64,000 nucleotides of DNA, from NCBI GenBank assembly GCA_910587625.1, contig CAJUMW010000005.1, forward strand, positions 5,691 to 69,690, read 5' to 3'. The notes beneath the pieces were generated by a model that was given only the letters and a program-made list of their open reading frames with translations, was not told where the DNA came from and did not search any database. The translations under genes and the position numbers were made by a program. Shown piece after piece: positions 51,888 to 60,491 of this stretch; the first letter of the stretch is position 1; each line of letters opens with the position of its first letter. This DNA is from an uncultured Christensenellaceae bacterium. GTDB lineage: Bacteria; Bacillota; Clostridia; Christensenellales; Borkfalkiaceae.

Positions 51888-52784
51888 ATGGGATTTATCT
51901 CAAAAATAAAACAAGCATTGAAAAAGACGAGGGACGGGCTTGCAAGCGCGCTTTCGGGACTGTTTTCAAAGAATAAGATAGGCGAAGATTTTTACGAAGA
52001 GCTTGAAGAAATTTTAATCGCCTCGGATATATCTGTAACTACCGCAGAGGAAATAGTCGATGAGATTCGCGACGAGGCAAAGCACGACAAAATAAAAGAC
52101 AAGCAGTTTATATGCGACCTTTTAAAGGACGTTTTGGAAGAAAAGTTGACTGAAGCCGAAATTCCCGAAATGCAATACCCTGCCGTAATTATGCTTGTCG
52201 GAGTCAACGGCGTTGGTAAAACTACAACCGTCGGTAAACTTGCAAATTATTTTCTGTCGCAGGGCAAAAGCGTAACCGTTGCCGCCGCCGATACATTCCG
52301 TGCGGCTGCCGCCGACCAACTGACGGTCTGGGCTGACCGCGCAAAGGTCAGAATAGTAAAGCACGAAGAGGGCAGCGACCCTTCGGCAGTTGTATTTGAC
52401 GCGGTGTCCTCCGCCAAGGCGCGCGGCACCGACGTGGTTATAGTCGACACTGCCGGCAGGCTTCATGTAAAAGCGCACTTAATGGAAGAGCTGAAAAAAA
52501 TGTCGCGCGTCGTAAACAGGGAATTTCCCACCGCGCATTTTTATAAGATGCTCATTCTCGACGCGACTACGGGCAACAACGCCATTTCTCAGGCGCAGAT
52601 ATTCAACGAGGCTGTCGACCTCGACGCAATTGTCTTGACAAAGCTTGACAGTTCGGCAAAAGGCGGCTTTGTAATATCCCTATGCAGCGAGTTGCAAATC
52701 CCCGTAATGTTTACGGGCGTCGGTGAAAAAATGGAGGACTTAGAACTGTTTGACCCCGAAGAATTCATTGAAGGTATATTATAA
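51888..52784 (+). CDS. ftsY: Signal recognition particle receptor FtsY
   Basis: SRP GTPase that receives ribosome-nascent chains at the membrane. The protein has 298 residues from ATG 51888 (TTGGAG upstream); a longer reading frame overlapping smc is rejected. The N-terminal N domain is short with no acidic A domain. G motifs are GVNGVGKTTTVGKLA (about residues 103-117), DTFRAAAADQL, DTAGRLHV and TKLDSSAKGG. The rnc-smc-ftsY order is the common Bacillota arrangement. Confidence 0.97.
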   Translation: MGFISKIKQALKKTRDGLASALSGLFSKNKIGEDFYEELEEILIASDISVTTAEEIVDEIRDEAKHDKIKDKQFICDLLKDVLEEKLTEAEIPEMQYPAVIMLVGVNGVGKTTTVGKLANYFLSQGKSVTVAAADTFRAAAADQLTVWADRAKVRIVKHEEGSDPSAVVFDAVSSAKARGTDVVIVDTAGRLHVKAHLMEELKKMSRVVNREFPTAHFYKMLILDATTGNNAISQAQIFNEAVDLDAIVLTKLDSSAKGGFVISLCSELQIPVMFTGVGEKMEDLELFDPEEFIEGIL

Positions 52785-52802
52785 TTATTTAACGGATAAG
52801 GT

Positions 52803-52839
52803 AAGACGGCGGACAAAAATGTCCGCCGTCTTGTTTTTT
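52803..52839 (+). terminator. Intrinsic terminator after ftsY
   Basis: AAGACGGCGGACA / TGTCCGCCGTCTT stem at 52803-52815 and 52820-52832, then TTGTTTTTT with the first T pair in the stem. Confidence 0.94.
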
Positions 52840-53045
52840 ACAGGTCGTCAACGTCCTGAACGGGTTTACCGCCGTCTATAGGCGTGCCTGTATAGCTACC
52901 ATTCGGGTCAAAGCTATCTTTGAAATTATTTGCAGTCTTTCGTGTTTTTGCCACAGGTCTTACCGCTGTTCTTTACGTTTTTGTTTTCGCTCTTGCCTGA
53001 GCAGTTCTTGGTAGAATTTGTCTGTTTGTTTTCTGTTTTTCTCAT
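52838..53045 (-). pseudogene. Small Lys/Asn/Cys-rich protein split by a +1 frameshift
   Basis: ATG 53045 overlaps the rubrerythrin stop (ATGA) and has AAGGAG upstream. It encodes 39 residues (MRKTENKQTNSTKNCSGKSE, ending CGKNTKDCK) with three cysteines, then stops at TAA 52926-52928. In the +1 frame the sequence continues directly with NFKDSFDPNGSYTGTPIDGG and KPVQDVDDL to TAA at 52838. That tail closely resembles the conserved end of small clostridial proteins as I know them, so both halves look like one gene of about 68 residues. The shift could be a one-base indel, a sequencing error or programmed +1 frameshifting at AAA-TAA. Confidence 0.65.
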
Positions 53046-53638
53046 ATTTTCTCCTTATCAAACGGAATATGCAGTTGGACGTAACCTTGACTTGACTGAC
53101 AAAGCGGACACTTGTCCCACGCCTTTGTTGAAGTGTGCATATATCCACATTCGCTGCAAACGTAGAGAATGGGTGCTTCGTTGCTGAAAAGAACGCCCTT
53201 ATCGAACGCCTCGTGCAAATAATTAAACACCATTTCGTGTCTTACCTCTACCTGAGCAACAAGTTTGAAAAGGATAGCAATATCTTTAAAACCTTCTTCT
53301 TCGGCGTCTTTTTGGAACGAGGGATAAATTACCTGATGTTCCTGTCTTTCGTCGTCGGCAGCCAGCTTTAAGCTTTCCCCGATATCGCCGCTGTGGAACG
53401 GATAACCGGCGTCAAGCACGATATTTTCGAGGTATTCGCCGCGTTTGGACAGTTCTTCAAAAAATCTTCTCGCGTGTTCCGTCTCGTTCTTTGCAAGAAT
53501 TTTTATAGTATCCGCAAGGGTAACGTAGCCCTGCTCCATACAAGCGCGTGCGATAAGTTGATATCTCATTCCGGCTTGGCTTTCGCCTGCAAAACTTCTT
53601 GCAAGATTTTGATAAGTCTTAGTTTTGTCAAATTGCAT
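53042..53638 (-). CDS. rbr: Rubrerythrin
   Basis: Non-heme diiron peroxidase protecting anaerobes from H2O2. The protein has 198 residues from ATG 53638, chosen because GGAGGA lies just upstream. The ferritin-like domain has FAGESQAGMRYQLIA, KNETEHARRFFEEL, DDERQEHQVIYPSF and QVEVRHEMVFNYL with the iron-ligand glutamates and histidine. A C-terminal rubredoxin domain has CSECGYMH and CPLCQSS. Electrons would come from rubredoxin or ferredoxin reductases. It is coupled to the small Cys-rich gene downstream. Confidence 0.95.
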   Translation of the reverse strand: MQFDKTKTYQNLARSFAGESQAGMRYQLIARACMEQGYVTLADTIKILAKNETEHARRFFEELSKRGEYLENIVLDAGYPFHSGDIGESLKLAADDERQEHQVIYPSFQKDAEEEGFKDIAILFKLVAQVEVRHEMVFNYLHEAFDKGVLFSNEAPILYVCSECGYMHTSTKAWDKCPLCQSSQGYVQLHIPFDKEKI

Positions 53639-53721
53639 ATCTTTCCTCCGTGTACAAATATTTTGCGAAAAACAGCGGCTATTATTCTGCTTTTTTATGG
53701 TATATTCTGTTATTTTTAGTA

Positions 53722-53750
53722 TTGACATACTTGTTTCGGTGGTGTAAAAT
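53722..53750 (+). promoter_or_regulatory. Promoter with start site at the ATG (cytidylate-kinase-like gene)
   Basis: TTGACA at 53722-53727, 17-base spacer, TAAAAT at 53745-53750. ATG 53757 is exactly seven bases beyond, predicting a leaderless mRNA. Confidence 0.8.
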
Positions 53751-53756
53751 ATAATT

Positions 53757-54353
53757 ATGTATAAAGTTATAGTTATTAGCAGACAATTCGGAAGCGGTGG
53801 CAGAACTATCGGCTACGAAACGGCAAAACTACTAGGCATTCCATGCTACAACCGCGAAATTACGCAAGAAGTTTCAAAAAACTGCGGTTTTTCGATGGAA
53901 TATATCGACGACCATGGGGAGTATGCAAATCATCGCTCTTGGTTCGGGCGCGCTTTTGACAGTCAGTCGCGGCTCAACGGAATGAGCAATCAAGATAAAA
54001 TATGGATTGAACAACGCAAACTTATTTTAGAGCTTGCAAAAAGTCCCTGCGTTATTGTCGGGCGCTGCGCAGACTACATTCTCGCTGACAATGACGAGGT
54101 TTTAAAGGTGTTTATTCACGCGGACGACAGTTTTCGTGCCGAAAGAATTGTGAAATTGTACGGAGAAAGCGCCGAAAAGCCGGAGAAGAGGCTTAAAGAT
54201 AAGGATAAGCGCCGAAGCGCATATTACAAGTATTATACCGAAACGGAATGGGGTGTAGCGTCAAACTATCACATAGCGCTCGATTCCGGCAAACTTGGCA
54301 TAGAAAAATGCGTTAAAATTCTTGCCGACTTATATAAAAATACAAATTCTTGA
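53757..54353 (+). CDS. Cytidylate kinase-like family protein
   Basis: P-loop kinase-like protein of 198 residues. The start KVIVISRQFGSGGRTIGYE (residues 3-21) carries the P-loop variant GSGGRT, followed by LGIPCYNREI, a lid region and CVIVGRCADYIL (about residues 99-110). It belongs to the Cytidylate_kin_2-type group, distinct from housekeeping Cmk. No ribosome-binding site precedes the ATG. The true substrate is not known for this group. Confidence 0.85.
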   Translation: MYKVIVISRQFGSGGRTIGYETAKLLGIPCYNREITQEVSKNCGFSMEYIDDHGEYANHRSWFGRAFDSQSRLNGMSNQDKIWIEQRKLILELAKSPCVIVGRCADYILADNDEVLKVFIHADDSFRAERIVKLYGESAEKPEKRLKDKDKRRSAYYKYYTETEWGVASNYHIALDSGKLGIEKCVKILADLYKNTNS

Positions 54354-54365
54354 CAATTTCAACTT

Positions 54366-54405
54366 GCCCGAGTCGCATAATAACCCGACTCGGGCCCTTC
54401 TTTTT
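54366..54405 (+). terminator. Intrinsic terminator after the kinase-like gene
   Basis: GCCCGAGTCG / CGACTCGGGC stem at 54366-54375 and 54386-54395, then CCTTCTTTTTC. Confidence 0.9.
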
Positions 54406-54470
54406 CTAAAAAACCGCATAAATCGACAAATCTCGGAATAAGTTTATAGTACTTAATTTTGGGGGCAAGT

Positions 54471-54716
54471 ATGTGGGATTATTTAGCCGAACGTGTAATT
54501 AAAGAGGGAGAATACATAATAGAAACGTTGTCTACCGTGCGCGCAACTGCAAAGTATTTCGGTATATCTAAATCAACCGTACATAAAGACGTAACCGAAC
54601 GACTTAAAAACGTTGATGCTAAGCTGTTTGAAGAAGTAAGAATGGTGTTGGACAAAAACCTGTCCGAGCGGCATATCCGCGGGGGTATGGCAACTAAGCG
54701 CAAATATTCGCATTGA
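54471..54716 (+). CDS. spoIIID: Sporulation transcriptional regulator SpoIIID
   Basis: Mother-cell DNA-binding regulator that tunes sigma-E and sigma-K genes. The protein has 81 residues, the typical size, from ATG 54471 with GGGGGC upstream; a TTG at 54459 is rejected. Residues 2-20 (WDYLAERVIKEGEYIIE) and the HTH RATAKYFGISKSTVHKDVTE (about residues 25-44) match SpoIIID, and the tail ERHIRGGMATKRKY is its basic DNA-contacting end. No sigma-E promoter could be identified by eye. It marks the organism as a genuine spore former together with spoIIE. Confidence 0.96.
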   Translation: MWDYLAERVIKEGEYIIETLSTVRATAKYFGISKSTVHKDVTERLKNVDAKLFEEVRMVLDKNLSERHIRGGMATKRKYSH

Positions 54717-54759
54717 CAAAAATTTCATAAAAAATTAGCATAAAAAATGTGTTTATCCA

Positions 54760-54789
54760 TTGAAAAAGATATATAATTTATGTTATAAT
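54760..54789 (+). promoter_or_regulatory. Promoter of the dehydratase-activase genes
   Basis: TTGAAA at 54760-54765, 18-base spacer, TATAAT at 54784-54789. It rules out translation from the longer ORF start at 54760. Confidence 0.7.
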
Positions 54790-54840
54790 TCTTCTGAATA
54801 CAATCATGCCGAGATTATATACTCGGTTACGGAAATGTTT

Positions 54841-57765
54841 ATGAAACTTTTGGGAATAGACGTCGGTTCAACAACCGTAAAAGCGGCTGTAATCGATGAG
54901 AACGGTAATTTAAATTATTCTTCATATGTGCGGCATTTTGCAAACGTAAAGCAAACAGTTCTTGCCGAGCTCAACACAATCAAGCAAAAGTTCGGCGGAG
55001 AATACTGTGTTTCGATTACGGGCAGCGCCGGCTTGGGTTTGGCGCAGCGCAGCGACATAAACTTCGTTCAGGAAGTTCAGGCTGCGTTTATTGCCATACG
55101 CAAACTTCATTCGGATACGGACGTTGCTATAGAACTCGGCGGCGAGGACGCTAAAATTATCTTTGTCACAGGCGGTACCGAACAGCGTATGAACGGTTCG
55201 TGCGCAGGCGGTACGGGTGCGTTTATCGATCAGATGGCAACTCTTTTGAACGTTTCCGTCGAGGAAATGGACGAACTCTCGCTTAAAGCCGAAAAAACTT
55301 ATCCTATAGCTTCGCGCTGCGGAGTATTTGCTAAATCCGATATTCAGCCTCTTTTAAATCAAGGCGCAAAAAAATCGGACATAGCCGCCTCTATCTTTCA
55401 AGCCGTAGTCGACCAAACCGTTTCGGGGCTTGCGCAGGGCAGAAAAATTTGCGGTAAAGTGCTCTTTTTGGGCGGACCGTTGCACTTTTTAAAGGGGTTA
55501 AGACAAGCCTTTGTTAAAACCTTAAAGCTGGACGACGCTCACGCTGTTTTTCCGGATAACGCCCCTTGCTTTATGGCTATCGGCGCGGCATTGCACTCTG
55601 TTGGCGAAAGCGGCAGTAAAATCGAAGATATTATTGAAAAGATAACAAACTCCGCTTCGGGAAATGAAATAGTGACGGGCAGACGCCTGTTTGAAAATAC
55701 TCGGCAATACGCCGAGTTCGTCAAACGCCACAGGGCAACCGACTTGCAGTTTTGTGACATAGCAAATTACGATGGGGATTGTTTTCTCGGAATAGACAGC
55801 GGTTCGACTACAACAAAGCTCATGTTGATAACTCCCGACTGTAAAATATTGTGGTCGCATTATCAATCCAATAACGGACAACCGCTCGATATTGTTGTCG
55901 AAAAACTAAAAGAACTCTACGCGTTGACGGATAATAAACTAAAAATCCGCGCAAGCGCAGTAACGGGCTATGGTGAAGACCTCATAAAAAGTGCAATAAA
56001 AGCCGACTTCGGAATTGTCGAAACGGTCGCGCACTTTAAAGCCGCGCTGCACTTCAACCCGAAAGTCGACTTTATAATAGATATCGGCGGACAGGATATC
56101 AAGTGTTTTAAAATTAAAAACGGCGCAATCGACTCGATAATGCTTAACGAAGCTTGCTCGTCGGGCTGCGGTTCGTTTATTCAAACTTTTGCCCGTGCCA
56201 TGGGGCTGGAAATAGACAAATTCTCTGAAAAGGGTCTGTATGCCGCAAACCCCGTAGAACTCGGCTCGCGCTGTACGGTATTTATGAACAGCGCGGTAAA
56301 GCAGGCGCAAAAGGACGGCGCCACCGTCGAGGATATTTCTGCCGGACTATCATCGTCAATAGTAAAAAATGCAATTTACAAGGTAATACGCGCAACAAGC
56401 GTCGACGAGTTGGGTGAAAATATAGTTGTACAAGGCGGCACATTTTTAAATGATGCAGTGCTTCGTTCGTTCGAGCTCGAAACGGGTAAAAATGTAATCC
56501 GCCCTGGAATTGCGGGGCTTATGGGCGCATTCGGAGCGGCTCTGTACGCAAAGGAAAATATTTGCGGGGAAAGCACTACCGCAACGCGCGACGAGCTGGA
56601 AAGCTTTACATATAAATCCCGTTCTACAAATTGCCGCGGTTGTATGTCCAATTGCAACGTAAATATTATATCTTTTGGCGACGGCAGAAAATATATTTCA
56701 GGCAACAAGTGTGAAAAAGGCGCAGGGCTTAAACCTGTTTCCGACGATTACGACATCTACCGCTATAAGCAAACCAGGCTTTTGCAGTGCGTCGAAGGCA
56801 TCATAACGGGCAAAAAGCGCGGCAAAGTCGGGTTATGCATGCAGCTTGGAATGTATGAGCAGTTGCCCATATGGGCAGGCTTTTTCGAAACGCTCGGTTT
56901 CGAAGTCGTACTTTCCGACTCTTCCTCGCGCGAGCTGTATTTCAAGGGACAGCACACAGTCGCTTCCGATACGGCTTGCTATCCCGCAAAGCTCATACAC
57001 GGACATGTCGAAAGCCTCTTGGACAGAGGAGTCGACTTCATCTTTATGCCCTGTGAAAGCTATAATTTAGACGAGCACTGCTCTACAAATCACTACAACT
57101 GTCCCGTCGTGGCGTACTATCCCGAGCTTTTAAAGGCAAATAACGAGCGGCTTAATAACTCTAATTTTATAATGCCCTATCTCGATTTGAATATGCTCGA
57201 TAAGACTGTCAAAACATTAAAGTCCGCGCTATCCGCTTATAAGCTAAAATCGGGGGAAATAAAGCGCGCGCTCAAAGTCGGATTTGCGCGCCTTGACGGT
57301 TATCACGGCGACGTGAAGTCCAAGGCGGATGAAATTTTGTGGAAATCGGAAACAGAGGGCAAGCAGGTAATAGTTCTTGCGGGCAGACCCTATCATTTGG
57401 ACAGTGAAATAAACCACGGTATAAATAAACTTTTGACCTCGCTCAATCTGTCGGTGTTGTCCGAGGACAGTATTTTTGAAAAGGGCGACAACGTAAAAGT
57501 CAACGTTTTAAATCAATGGACTTATCACGCAAGACTTTATAGGGCTGCGGACTTTGTTTCAAAGCGTAAAAACGTAAATCTCGTTCAGTTGGTGTCGTTC
57601 GGCTGCGGACTCGACGCCATAACTACCGACGAAGTACGTTCTATTTTAGAAAAAAACGGCAAGCTTTATACACAGATAAAGATAGACGAAATAAACAACC
57701 TCGGCGTCGTTAAAATACGGCTTCGAAGTATGCTTGCAGCAATAGACGAGGCGGCAAAAAAATGA
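54841..57765 (+). CDS. 2-hydroxyacyl-CoA dehydratase activase-related protein, two ASKHA domains
   Basis: Protein of 974 residues from ATG 54841 (ATG 54835 also possible). Two BcrAD/BadFG ASKHA ATPase domains in tandem: the first starts LGIDVGSTTVKAAVID and has CAGGTGAFIDQMATLL (about residues 119-134), the second starts FLGIDSGSTTTKLMLI (about 310) with CSSGCGSFIQTFARAMG (about 437). The glycine-flanked cysteines are the [4Fe-4S] ligands in activases. A further cysteine region CRGCMSNCNVNI and a DUF2229-like part (VGLCMQLGMYEQLPIW) follow. It overlaps the next gene by four bases. Substrate unknown. Confidence 0.87.
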   Translation: MKLLGIDVGSTTVKAAVIDENGNLNYSSYVRHFANVKQTVLAELNTIKQKFGGEYCVSITGSAGLGLAQRSDINFVQEVQAAFIAIRKLHSDTDVAIELGGEDAKIIFVTGGTEQRMNGSCAGGTGAFIDQMATLLNVSVEEMDELSLKAEKTYPIASRCGVFAKSDIQPLLNQGAKKSDIAASIFQAVVDQTVSGLAQGRKICGKVLFLGGPLHFLKGLRQAFVKTLKLDDAHAVFPDNAPCFMAIGAALHSVGESGSKIEDIIEKITNSASGNEIVTGRRLFENTRQYAEFVKRHRATDLQFCDIANYDGDCFLGIDSGSTTTKLMLITPDCKILWSHYQSNNGQPLDIVVEKLKELYALTDNKLKIRASAVTGYGEDLIKSAIKADFGIVETVAHFKAALHFNPKVDFIIDIGGQDIKCFKIKNGAIDSIMLNEACSSGCGSFIQTFARAMGLEIDKFSEKGLYAANPVELGSRCTVFMNSAVKQAQKDGATVEDISAGLSSSIVKNAIYKVIRATSVDELGENIVVQGGTFLNDAVLRSFELETGKNVIRPGIAGLMGAFGAALYAKENICGESTTATRDELESFTYKSRSTNCRGCMSNCNVNIISFGDGRKYISGNKCEKGAGLKPVSDDYDIYRYKQTRLLQCVEGIITGKKRGKVGLCMQLGMYEQLPIWAGFFETLGFEVVLSDSSSRELYFKGQHTVASDTACYPAKLIHGHVESLLDRGVDFIFMPCESYNLDEHCSTNHYNCPVVAYYPELLKANNERLNNSNFIMPYLDLNMLDKTVKTLKSALSAYKLKSGEIKRALKVGFARLDGYHGDVKSKADEILWKSETEGKQVIVLAGRPYHLDSEINHGINKLLTSLNLSVLSEDSIFEKGDNVKVNVLNQWTYHARLYRAADFVSKRKNVNLVQLVSFGCGLDAITTDEVRSILEKNGKLYTQIKIDEINNLGVVKIRLRSMLAAIDEAAKK

Positions 57766-59009
57766 ACGAAAGAAATTATTCAACAGTATATCCCAAGTGG
57801 GACAAATCGATGAAATCCACGCACAAGATACTTGTCCCCGATATGTTGCCCTGGCACTTCGAGATTATAGAGCAAGTTCTCAAATTAGAGGGCTATGACG
57901 TGGAGGTTTTAAAAAACAACACAAGAACGGTTATTGACGAGGGACTTAAACACGTCCATAACGACACTTGCTATCCCTGCCTTTGCGTGGTAGGGCAATA
58001 CATCGACGCATTAAAGAGCGGAAAATATGATTTGGAACATACGGCGCTTATGATAACGCAGACGGGCGGCGGCTGTCGCGCTTCCAACTATATGCCGCTT
58101 ATACGCAAGGCAATTAATGCCGAGTTTCCGCAGGTGCCGGTAGTGTCTGTCAATTTTTCCGGACTTGAAAAGGAGAGTTCGTTCGAAATAGGCGTAAAAC
58201 TTTTCCTTAAATTTGCATACGCCATAATTTACGGTGACAGCATTATGTGGTGCTATAACCAGACAAAACCCTACGAAAAAACCGACGGACAAGCGGACGC
58301 GGCAAGAGAAGCTGCCGTCAATTTTGTAGTCGAAAAATTTAAAAACGGCGGCTACAATAAATATAAAAAGATAAACAGGGAAATTATAAAAATCTTTTCG
58401 AATGTAGAGCGGGACAAGCTTGAAAAAACCAAAGTCGGCATTGTCGGGGAAATTTACGTCAAATATTCGGCGCTTGGAAATAACGAGCTTGAAAAGTTTT
58501 TACTTTCCGAAAATTGCGAACCCGTCGTGCCCGCGCTGTTGGATTTTGTATTATACTGTATTGTCAACGTCATAAACGATTACAGACTGTACGGTCACAA
58601 TAAATTTACCGCGTTTATATATGGTTTAGTCTATAAAATTGTACACGGCATGCAGAAAAATATTATAAAGCAGTTTGAAAAGGACGGAAATTTTGCGCCC
58701 GTACACGATTTTGAACACTTGCGCAAGTGCGCAGATAAAGTGATAAATCAGGGAGTAAAAATGGGGGAGGGCTGGCTAATTCCGGCGGAAATGGCTGCGC
58801 TTGCCGAAACGGGTGTGCCTAATATAGTTTGCGCACAGCCATTTGGCTGCCTTCCGAACCACATTGCAGGCAAGGGTACTATACGCACCCTCAAAACTCT
58901 GTATAAAAACGAAAATATTGTCGCAGTCGATTACGACCCCTCCGCAACCCGTGTTAATCAAGAGAACAGAATAAAGCTTATGCTTGCCACCGCAAGGGAA
59001 AATAAGTAA
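57762..59009 (+). CDS. 2-hydroxyacyl-CoA dehydratase-like component (companion of the activase)
   Basis: Protein of 415 residues, starting in the stop of the activase gene (ATGA). It contains CYPCLCVVGQYIDALKSGKY and TQTGGGCRASNYMPLIRKA (about residues 67-110), PFGCLPNHIAGKGTIR near residue 365 and a final DYDPSATRVNQENR. These resemble HgdB/FldB-type dehydratase subunits and correspond to the C-terminal part of single-chain homologues of about 1400 residues. In this organism the long protein is encoded by two overlapping genes. Function not established. Confidence 0.85.
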   Translation: MNERNYSTVYPKWDKSMKSTHKILVPDMLPWHFEIIEQVLKLEGYDVEVLKNNTRTVIDEGLKHVHNDTCYPCLCVVGQYIDALKSGKYDLEHTALMITQTGGGCRASNYMPLIRKAINAEFPQVPVVSVNFSGLEKESSFEIGVKLFLKFAYAIIYGDSIMWCYNQTKPYEKTDGQADAAREAAVNFVVEKFKNGGYNKYKKINREIIKIFSNVERDKLEKTKVGIVGEIYVKYSALGNNELEKFLLSENCEPVVPALLDFVLYCIVNVINDYRLYGHNKFTAFIYGLVYKIVHGMQKNIIKQFEKDGNFAPVHDFEHLRKCADKVINQGVKMGEGWLIPAEMAALAETGVPNIVCAQPFGCLPNHIAGKGTIRTLKTLYKNENIVAVDYDPSATRVNQENRIKLMLATARENK

Positions 59010-59028
59010 AAGTAAAAAGGTTGGAAAA

Positions 59029-60447
59029 ATGATGAAAAAATCGCAATCTACGGAAGTAAATTTAAATAAAACTTCTTATAAATGCGCAATTTTAAAATTG
59101 TTTTCCTTCCTAAATTATAAAATAGTTAAGCTGTTATTTGCTCTCATACTCATTGTTGTAGCCGCTGTAGCATACGGATTTTCGTTCGTTGCCGCTACGA
59201 CAGACCTTGTAACGGCAGAGCTTTCAAGCGCATATGACAACCGATTTGAAACGGTCGTTTTAACGGGTAAGGTGGATAAACGCACTGAAACGTTAAATGG
59301 CACGGTTAGCGTTAATATTCCGTTGCAGCCAAACCAACTTAAAATTTTAAGCGAATACACCTCGATAATGACTATCATACCGTCTACTTACGGTAGTAAA
59401 GCGTTAAATATCGGCAGTTTTGCCGAAAATAATTTGCCGTTTGCAGAACAATATAATCTCTATAATTATTTTGGCAGAAATTATATGGCTTCAAGGGTTA
59501 TAGAGCTCAATCCGCAAACGGGCGTAAACGACGCGTCGCTTGTTCCCGACTCGCGGTTGACTAAAAATTGTAGGTTGCCCGAAAACTTTGAAGAGATAGC
59601 GATAACCGATTTTCAAGCCGATATTTTTATGCGGTTCGGCTATAAAGACGCAAGTGATAACGGCAGGAATTACGAAATTAAAAGCCCTGACGATTTACTC
59701 GGTAAAAAGCTTGACGGACTAACCATTGTGGGCGTTTATTCTACCGAAGAGGATAGAAATGAGTTTAAAGGCAGGTATGACTATGCCAATGAAAAAACTT
59801 ATGCAGATTACACACATTCCGACGACGTATATATAGTTGATTGCGATATAAAATTTTATACGCTTATGCAGGGTGAACACCCTATGCAGTATGTGTTTGT
59901 TAAAAGCGGCTTTTATAAAAATAGAAACGGGTATGATTTGGATAAATGCGAGGTGCTTTATAAGTTGAGCGGAGAACTGCAAAGGGACAGAGAAATAATT
60001 GACGCGCTAAACTATAAAGACGCATCCGACGGAAATATTTATTCCGCAACTTTATGCACAAGGCTTTCCGGGTTTACGAAAGATACAGCTTATTTGCGAA
60101 CGGGCTTGGGTATAATTGTTCCGCATATTATAGGTTTACTATCTGCGGTTGTCGGCGTTATACTGTTGTTGTCATTTTTTGTGGGTATTTTAAAATTTCA
60201 CAAACAGGAAATTCAAAAATGCATATTAAATTATATTTTTATAATTTTATTGGCGGCTTTATTGTGTTTTGTAATTGCTGTTACGGTTGTGGGAATAAGT
60301 TGCCTTGCTATGAATATGTATGCCGGAATTAATTTGTTTGCTTTCAGTATAGTTGCTTGTCTGATAATTTTGGGGATTTGTTTCGGTTTGATTGCTGCTT
60401 CCGCTTTAATAACTTTTGCAATTGCAAAAGTTATAAATAATAAGTAA
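59029..60447 (+). CDS. FtsX-like permease-type membrane protein, no ATPase nearby
   Basis: Protein of 472 residues from ATG 59029 with AAAAGG eight bases upstream; a TTG start at 58984 is rejected. Topology is one helix near residues 35-60, a large extracytoplasmic domain of about 300 residues, and three helices in the last 130 residues. This 1+3 arrangement is typical of MacB/FtsX permeases. I do not recognise the extracytoplasmic part. No ABC ATPase gene lies next to it, and it may be an accessory gene rather than a part of the activase operon. Confidence 0.6.
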   Translation: MMKKSQSTEVNLNKTSYKCAILKLFSFLNYKIVKLLFALILIVVAAVAYGFSFVAATTDLVTAELSSAYDNRFETVVLTGKVDKRTETLNGTVSVNIPLQPNQLKILSEYTSIMTIIPSTYGSKALNIGSFAENNLPFAEQYNLYNYFGRNYMASRVIELNPQTGVNDASLVPDSRLTKNCRLPENFEEIAITDFQADIFMRFGYKDASDNGRNYEIKSPDDLLGKKLDGLTIVGVYSTEEDRNEFKGRYDYANEKTYADYTHSDDVYIVDCDIKFYTLMQGEHPMQYVFVKSGFYKNRNGYDLDKCEVLYKLSGELQRDREIIDALNYKDASDGNIYSATLCTRLSGFTKDTAYLRTGLGIIVPHIIGLLSAVVGVILLLSFFVGILKFHKQEIQKCILNYIFIILLAALLCFVIAVTVVGISCLAMNMYAGINLFAFSIVACLIILGICFGLIAASALITFAIAKVINNK

Positions 60448-60450
60448 AAA

Positions 60451-60487
60451 ACAAGTGCCGACCTTAATAGGTCGGCACTTGTTTTAT
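60451..60487. terminator. Bidirectional terminator between the FtsX-like gene and tkt
   Basis: Fourteen-base stem ACAAGTGCCGACCT / AGGTCGGCACTTGT at 60451-60464 and 60469-60482 with A-tract before and T-tract after. Confidence 0.94.
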
Positions 60488-60491
60488 TAAT

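Noticed and set aside
52960..53148. 62-residue Arg/Lys-rich ORF on the minus strand
   Set aside because: It is out of frame within the end of rubrerythrin and the start of the small Cys-rich gene, has no ribosome site, and its composition is that of a shadow frame.
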